DNA of 64,000 bases from NCBI GenBank assembly GCA_964557005.1, contig CAZKYI010000010.1, positions 12,753 to 76,752 of the forward strand. The letters are read 5' to 3'. Position 1 is the first letter of the stretch. Every line of letters begins with the position of its first letter. The translations under genes were made by a program, and so were the position numbers. This DNA comes from JBECKS01 sp964557005 (GTDB lineage: Bacteria; Pseudomonadota; Gammaproteobacteria; Pseudomonadales; JBECKS01). Of this stretch, positions 61,217 through 64,000 are shown piece by piece. The notes under the pieces are model-generated. The model had not been told where the DNA came from and ran no database searches. It was given only the letters and a program-made list of their open reading frames with translations.

Positions 61217-61831
61217 TCAGGCTTGCTGATAACGCGCCTTTAAACCTTGATAGAGTTTGTCCTGATAGGCTGCATCGGTGATATCCAGCGTTTCTGCCAC
61301 TTCAACCAGATGGGCGTTATCTTCCCTGCCTTGCCAGAGCTTGCGGTAAGTACCTTCCTGATAACCATGATCCTGACGAAAAAAATTCAATACATTTTTG
61401 CCAACATAAATGCGGTAGAGCGTTTCAAAAGACATATCCAGTGCAGCAAGCAAGGCACAAAATTTCGGCGTAGAAAAAGAATGGCTTTGCAGCACATCGA
61501 GTGTGAAAGTTTCCAGCAAGGTTCTGAATTGCTCTTGCTTACCCTCACTGTGCCATGCTTGTACAATTTGTTCTGCAATCAACTGTTTATCAGTTTGTTC
61601 ATTCAACATGATGCTCAGCGCAAAGTGCCAAATATCGACCAGCTCCAGCTGGGATTGTTCAACATCTACTTTCTGATTCTTCCACCACTTCCACCCGTAG
61701 TGATCCATCAATTCAGCGCTTTCAATCCAGATAGCACGGTACCATTCGAAATTCTGTTCACGCCATTGCGCATGAACTCTGGTATTCATTTTGTCTTGCA
61801 ATTCAAGCATGGTCAGTAACTGGTTTTTCAT
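61217..61831 (-). CDS. Dimeric dUTP diphosphatase
   Basis: 204 residues from the internal ATG (MKNQLLTMLELQDKMN); a longer in-frame version reads through the divergent promoter region and is unlikely. All-alpha NTP-PPase motifs: WIESAELMDHYGWKWWKNQ (E-x-x-E/D metal ligands) and LELVDIWHFALSIML (E-x-x-D). This is the all-alpha dimeric dUTPase, unrelated to the trimeric Dut of most gammaproteobacteria. Near folA, so thymidylate/dUTP metabolism genes sit together. Confidence 0.88.
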   Translation of the reverse strand: MKNQLLTMLELQDKMNTRVHAQWREQNFEWYRAIWIESAELMDHYGWKWWKNQKVDVEQSQLELVDIWHFALSIMLNEQTDKQLIAEQIVQAWHSEGKQEQFRTLLETFTLDVLQSHSFSTPKFCALLAALDMSFETLYRIYVGKNVLNFFRQDHGYQEGTYRKLWQGREDNAHLVEVAETLDITDAAYQDKLYQGLKARYQQA

Positions 61832-61921
61832 ATCCGCATTCCCGATACATTCTGTTTGGACTTTCGCAAACTGCGAGCATAAAGTAAGCGCCAAAATTTT
61901 GTAAGCTCGAAGGCGTACCTC

Positions 61922-62188
61922 ATGCTTGAATCTCTCAGCAACTTTTCCTGGCTTAAAGAAGCACCACTCACGCATTACTGGGGGGTTGACTGGCTCGCCA
62001 TGTTGTTCACCCTGATTGCGATTTACTTTATCGGCAACAAAAGCCGTGTTGGCTTTGTCCTGATGATTGGCGGAAACATTGCGTGGATTATTTTGGGCTT
62101 TCTCAGCCAAAGTCTGGCGATGATTATTGCCAATGTGCTGTTTGCAGCCATGAATCTGCGTGCGATTTATCAGTGGTCTGAAAAATAA
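61922..62188 (+). CDS. Small membrane protein, PnuC-like
   Basis: 88 residues with three hydrophobic helices (about 25-40, 43-60, 61-78). WGVDWLAMLFTLIAIYFIGNK and a FAAMNLRAIYQW ending resemble half of a PnuC nicotinamide-riboside transporter, which is about 200 residues. It is a complete short gene, not an obvious fragment. Function unproven. Confidence 0.6.
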   Translation: MLESLSNFSWLKEAPLTHYWGVDWLAMLFTLIAIYFIGNKSRVGFVLMIGGNIAWIILGFLSQSLAMIIANVLFAAMNLRAIYQWSEK

Positions 62189-62199
62189 TACCGTGCCAA

Positions 62200-62676
62200 T
62201 TATTTTCTTTGAAAAGTAACATAGGAATAAGGCAGCTCTCCATTCACATCTTCTCTGCTCACTTCAACAAATAATTCTCGCGAAAATTCAGGGAAGAACA
62301 CATCGCCCTCAATGTCCTGATGAATCATGGTCAGGTAAAGTGTGTCTGCAAAATTGAGGGTGTCCTGATACAGTTGTCCGCCTCCCGCAATCATAATCTC
62401 TGCTTCATGCTTATAATGCTCAAGAATTTCCTCTAAAGAATGAAAGACTTCACACCCCGCCGCTACAAAATTCTTATCGCGCGTTAAAATGACATTGGTA
62501 CGATTAGGCAAGGGGCGGCCAATTGATTCATAAGTTAATCGCCCCATCACCATAACTTTGCCAGTAGTGAGTTCCTTGAAACGCAATTGCTCACCTTTTA
62601 TTTTCCAGGGAATATCCAATCCTCGCCCTATCACACGATTTTGTGCCATCGCTGCCACCAATGAAATTTTTGGCAT
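62200..62676 (-). CDS. folA: Dihydrofolate reductase
   Basis: 158 residues from the ATG preceded by GAGGAAATT. N-terminal ISLVAAMAQNRVIGRGLDIPWK (key Asp in D-I-P-W), MGRLTYESIGRPLPNR near 45-60, IMIAGGGQLYQ near 95, and the C-terminal YSYVTFQRK. It regenerates tetrahydrofolate for thymidylate and purine synthesis. Confidence 0.96.
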   Translation of the reverse strand: MPKISLVAAMAQNRVIGRGLDIPWKIKGEQLRFKELTTGKVMVMGRLTYESIGRPLPNRTNVILTRDKNFVAAGCEVFHSLEEILEHYKHEAEIMIAGGGQLYQDTLNFADTLYLTMIHQDIEGDVFFPEFSRELFVEVSREDVNGELPYSYVTFQRK

Positions 62677-62746
62677 AATTTCCTCTACACTGCTGTAAAA
62701 TATGAATGACAATTATCACACAGACTCAAGTTGAAAATACTACACA

Positions 62747-63226
62747 ATGAATAAACTACCCGCTAACAAATCAGAATTTTTTTGTGGCATGCTGCTATTT
62801 TCAGTATTCGGCTTAATGGTTGAATTAAGCTTTACCGGTTTAGGCTCGGCCTGGGCAGGCAGCTTTCGAGGTGGTGTGAGTTTATTGATGATACCCGTCT
62901 ATTCCTTCTCTTATTTTCTGGGCATACATGTCTTGGCAAAATTTGAAAATACCATCATATTTAAATGGTATTTCCGTTTACCACTCATTGTATTAACGGT
63001 ATATGTTATCGAATGGATTGCAGGTGCGTTATATAAATCTGTTGGTTTAACGCCTTGGCACTATGAGCATGGTTGGGCGAGTGATTTTAGCGGCGGCAAC
63101 ATCACCTTGTTATACGCACCTGCATGGTTGTTTTTTGCGGTTATTGTTGTGCCTGCCATCAAAATTGTGTCGAGACTTTCACCCATATTACTACAGCTTA
63201 TCAGAACCGAAATACACGCTAAATAA
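62747..63226 (+). CDS. Putative ABC-transporter type IV membrane protein (PF06541-like)
   Basis: 159 residues, four membrane helices. The conserved EWIAGALYKSVGLTPWHYEHGWASDFSGGNITLLYAPAWLFF region near 85-127 (key residues T-P-W-x-Y and G-x-I-T-L) resembles PF06541. Function unknown. Divergent from folA, 70 nt apart. Confidence 0.65.
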   Translation: MNKLPANKSEFFCGMLLFSVFGLMVELSFTGLGSAWAGSFRGGVSLLMIPVYSFSYFLGIHVLAKFENTIIFKWYFRLPLIVLTVYVIEWIAGALYKSVGLTPWHYEHGWASDFSGGNITLLYAPAWLFFAVIVVPAIKIVSRLSPILLQLIRTEIHAK

Positions 63227-63890
63227 TCAAAATACTTTTGATTAAAGGCACAAGATTGTTTTTGATTCTTTTCACCTCTTCTCTGGTGCACTCGGTTTCA
63301 TTGACCAGATAAATAGAAGCATTTTCCATAATCCAGTAAATGCTGTAATAAACAAATAAATCCCGTTCACCAAAACCAAAATAAGCAGCCTTCGTTCTAA
63401 ACGCATACACAAAAGCATCACGATTTTCACAACGACGGTTATGCAAAGTCGAACCTTCGCGATTGGAATCGTTGTGCATCAGACGAATCATGCTGGACAT
63501 CGATTCGTGATAAGAAAAATAACTGTTGATTGATTTTTCAATTAGATGATGAATGGATTCAGCTTCGTTAATGCCGTCATTGACTCGCGAAGCAAACATA
63601 TTCACCGACAGGCTATAAATATTTTCCAGCACTTCATATTTGTCTCGAAAATATTTGTAAAAAGTTCGTCGGGAAATCTGTGCAGCATCCAGTAAATCCT
63701 GCACGGAAGTATCTGCAATACCCTTTTGCGCAAAAATGGGTGCAGCTTGAATGGTGATTTGTGTTTTGGTGAATTGAGGTTTTTTTATACTGAGGGTTTG
63801 CGTGGAATCCCTGTCGGGAGAATTGATATGTCCTTCAAAATAAAGTAACAAGTCAAACAGCTTATGCAGCTCTGTTATATCGAAGGACAT
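63219..63890 (-). CDS. TetR family transcriptional regulator
   Basis: 223 residues from the ATG at 63890 (a GTG nine bases upstream is possible). A non-standard 45-residue N-terminal extension precedes the helix-turn-helix: FAQKGIADTSVQDLLDAAQISRRTFYKYFRDKYEVL (key T-F-Y-K-Y-F). No target is apparent; its end overlaps the PF06541 gene by 8 nt. Confidence 0.8.
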   Translation of the reverse strand: MSFDITELHKLFDLLLYFEGHINSPDRDSTQTLSIKKPQFTKTQITIQAAPIFAQKGIADTSVQDLLDAAQISRRTFYKYFRDKYEVLENIYSLSVNMFASRVNDGINEAESIHHLIEKSINSYFSYHESMSSMIRLMHNDSNREGSTLHNRRCENRDAFVYAFRTKAAYFGFGERDLFVYYSIYWIMENASIYLVNETECTREEVKRIKNNLVPLIKSILII

Positions 63891-63922
63891 AGGTTCCACA
63901 TTATCTTCATATCCACAAATAA

Positions 63923-63957
63923 AAAAACCCCTGTAGGCATTGCCTAGAGGGGTTTTT
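63923..63957 (-). terminator. Terminator of the rRNA operon
   Basis: A hairpin with arms AAAAACCCCT-G-TAGGC and GCCTA-G-AGGGGTTTTT around an ATT loop, with T-tracts on both sides, just past the 5S 3' end. It may also serve as the barrier before the TetR gene. Confidence 0.9.
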
Positions 63958-63967
63958 GTTATTAAAA

Positions 63968-64000
63968 GCCTGACGATGACCTACTCTCACATGGGATCTC
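63968..64000 (-). rRNA. rrf: 5S ribosomal RNA, 3' end (cut by window edge)
   Basis: The reverse complement reads GAGATCCCATGTGAGAGTAG then GTCATCGTCAGGC, matching the conserved 3' end of bacterial 5S rRNA (CATGCGAGAGTAGG...). The rest of the operon lies beyond the right edge. Confidence 0.9.

Noticed and set aside
61832..62110. A 93-residue N-terminal extension of the dUTPase
   Set aside because: It is antisense to the well-formed PnuC-like gene, Asn/Gln-rich and outside the family domain.

Overview
The window looks like a chromosomal segment of a free-living, probably marine, aerobic gammaproteobacterium. The grounds are the Lpt lipopolysaccharide-export genes, a cbb3 oxidase operon, TonB/ExbBD, gltBD, folA, a DUF3413 (YejM/PbgA-like) envelope sulfatase, an elongator tRNA-Met, and the 3' end of a 5S rRNA at the right edge. 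Base composition is moderate and even. No prophage, insertion sequence, integrase or CRISPR array is visible. Species-level assignment from raw sequence is not possible.

Layout. 1-1378: end of an LptC-LptA fusion and lptB. 1420-9135: a respiratory/nitric-oxide block, with ccoNOQP, a small membrane protein, ccoI and ccoS on the minus strand, then nsrR and the divergent nnrS. Two NsrR-type palindromes tie the oxidase and nnrS to one regulator. 9204-11071: an MpaB-family oxygenase and a MaoC hydratase, closed by a 61-bp interspersed inverted repeat. 11144-14203: tonB-exbD-exbD-exbB behind a strong Fur box, and ferredoxin-NADP reductase. 14317-18572: DUF2804, a half-size GDT1 transporter and two overlapping membrane-bound class III nucleotide cyclases. 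18777-28286: a catabolic cluster (fused double acyl-CoA dehydrogenase, Asp/Asn hydroxylase-like protein, esterase, two SDRs, CMD protein, epoxide-hydrolase-like protein, PF10118 protein, AraC regulator). 28296-29114: a potassium channel fused to DUF2442. 29210-38666: a TetR-controlled atu-type operon (AtuA, enoyl-CoA hydratase, both acyl-CoA carboxylase subunits, two acyl-CoA dehydrogenases). 38729-42422: a lipoprotein, two neighbouring MpaB/Lcp-type oxygenases and a TetR regulator. 42473-53578: tRNA-Met, MscS, DUF481, two AsmA-like envelope proteins, SRPBCC, the DUF3413 sulfatase, TetR and a third cyclase. 53646-63890: gltBD, a RhuM remnant, PhoD, dimeric dUTPase, folA, small membrane proteins and TetR. 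63923-64000: end of an rRNA operon on the minus strand.

The most striking item is the cyclase pair at 15697-18572. Each protein has six membrane helices and one cyclase domain. One has lost a metal-binding aspartate (Asp to Ser, in an ASI-x-NFN context like mammalian C2 domains). The other has lost the transition-state Asn and Arg (to Gly and Leu, as C1 domains have). Together they would rebuild the twelve-helix C1/C2 layout of animal adenylyl cyclases from two overlapping bacterial genes, with one productive active site at the interface. Also notable are the LptC-LptA fusion, the channel-DUF2442 fusion, the NsrR link to cbb3 oxidase, and a possible isoprenoid/terpenoid catabolic theme joining the atu operon, the Lcp/MpaB oxygenases and the tandem/fused acyl-CoA dehydrogenases.
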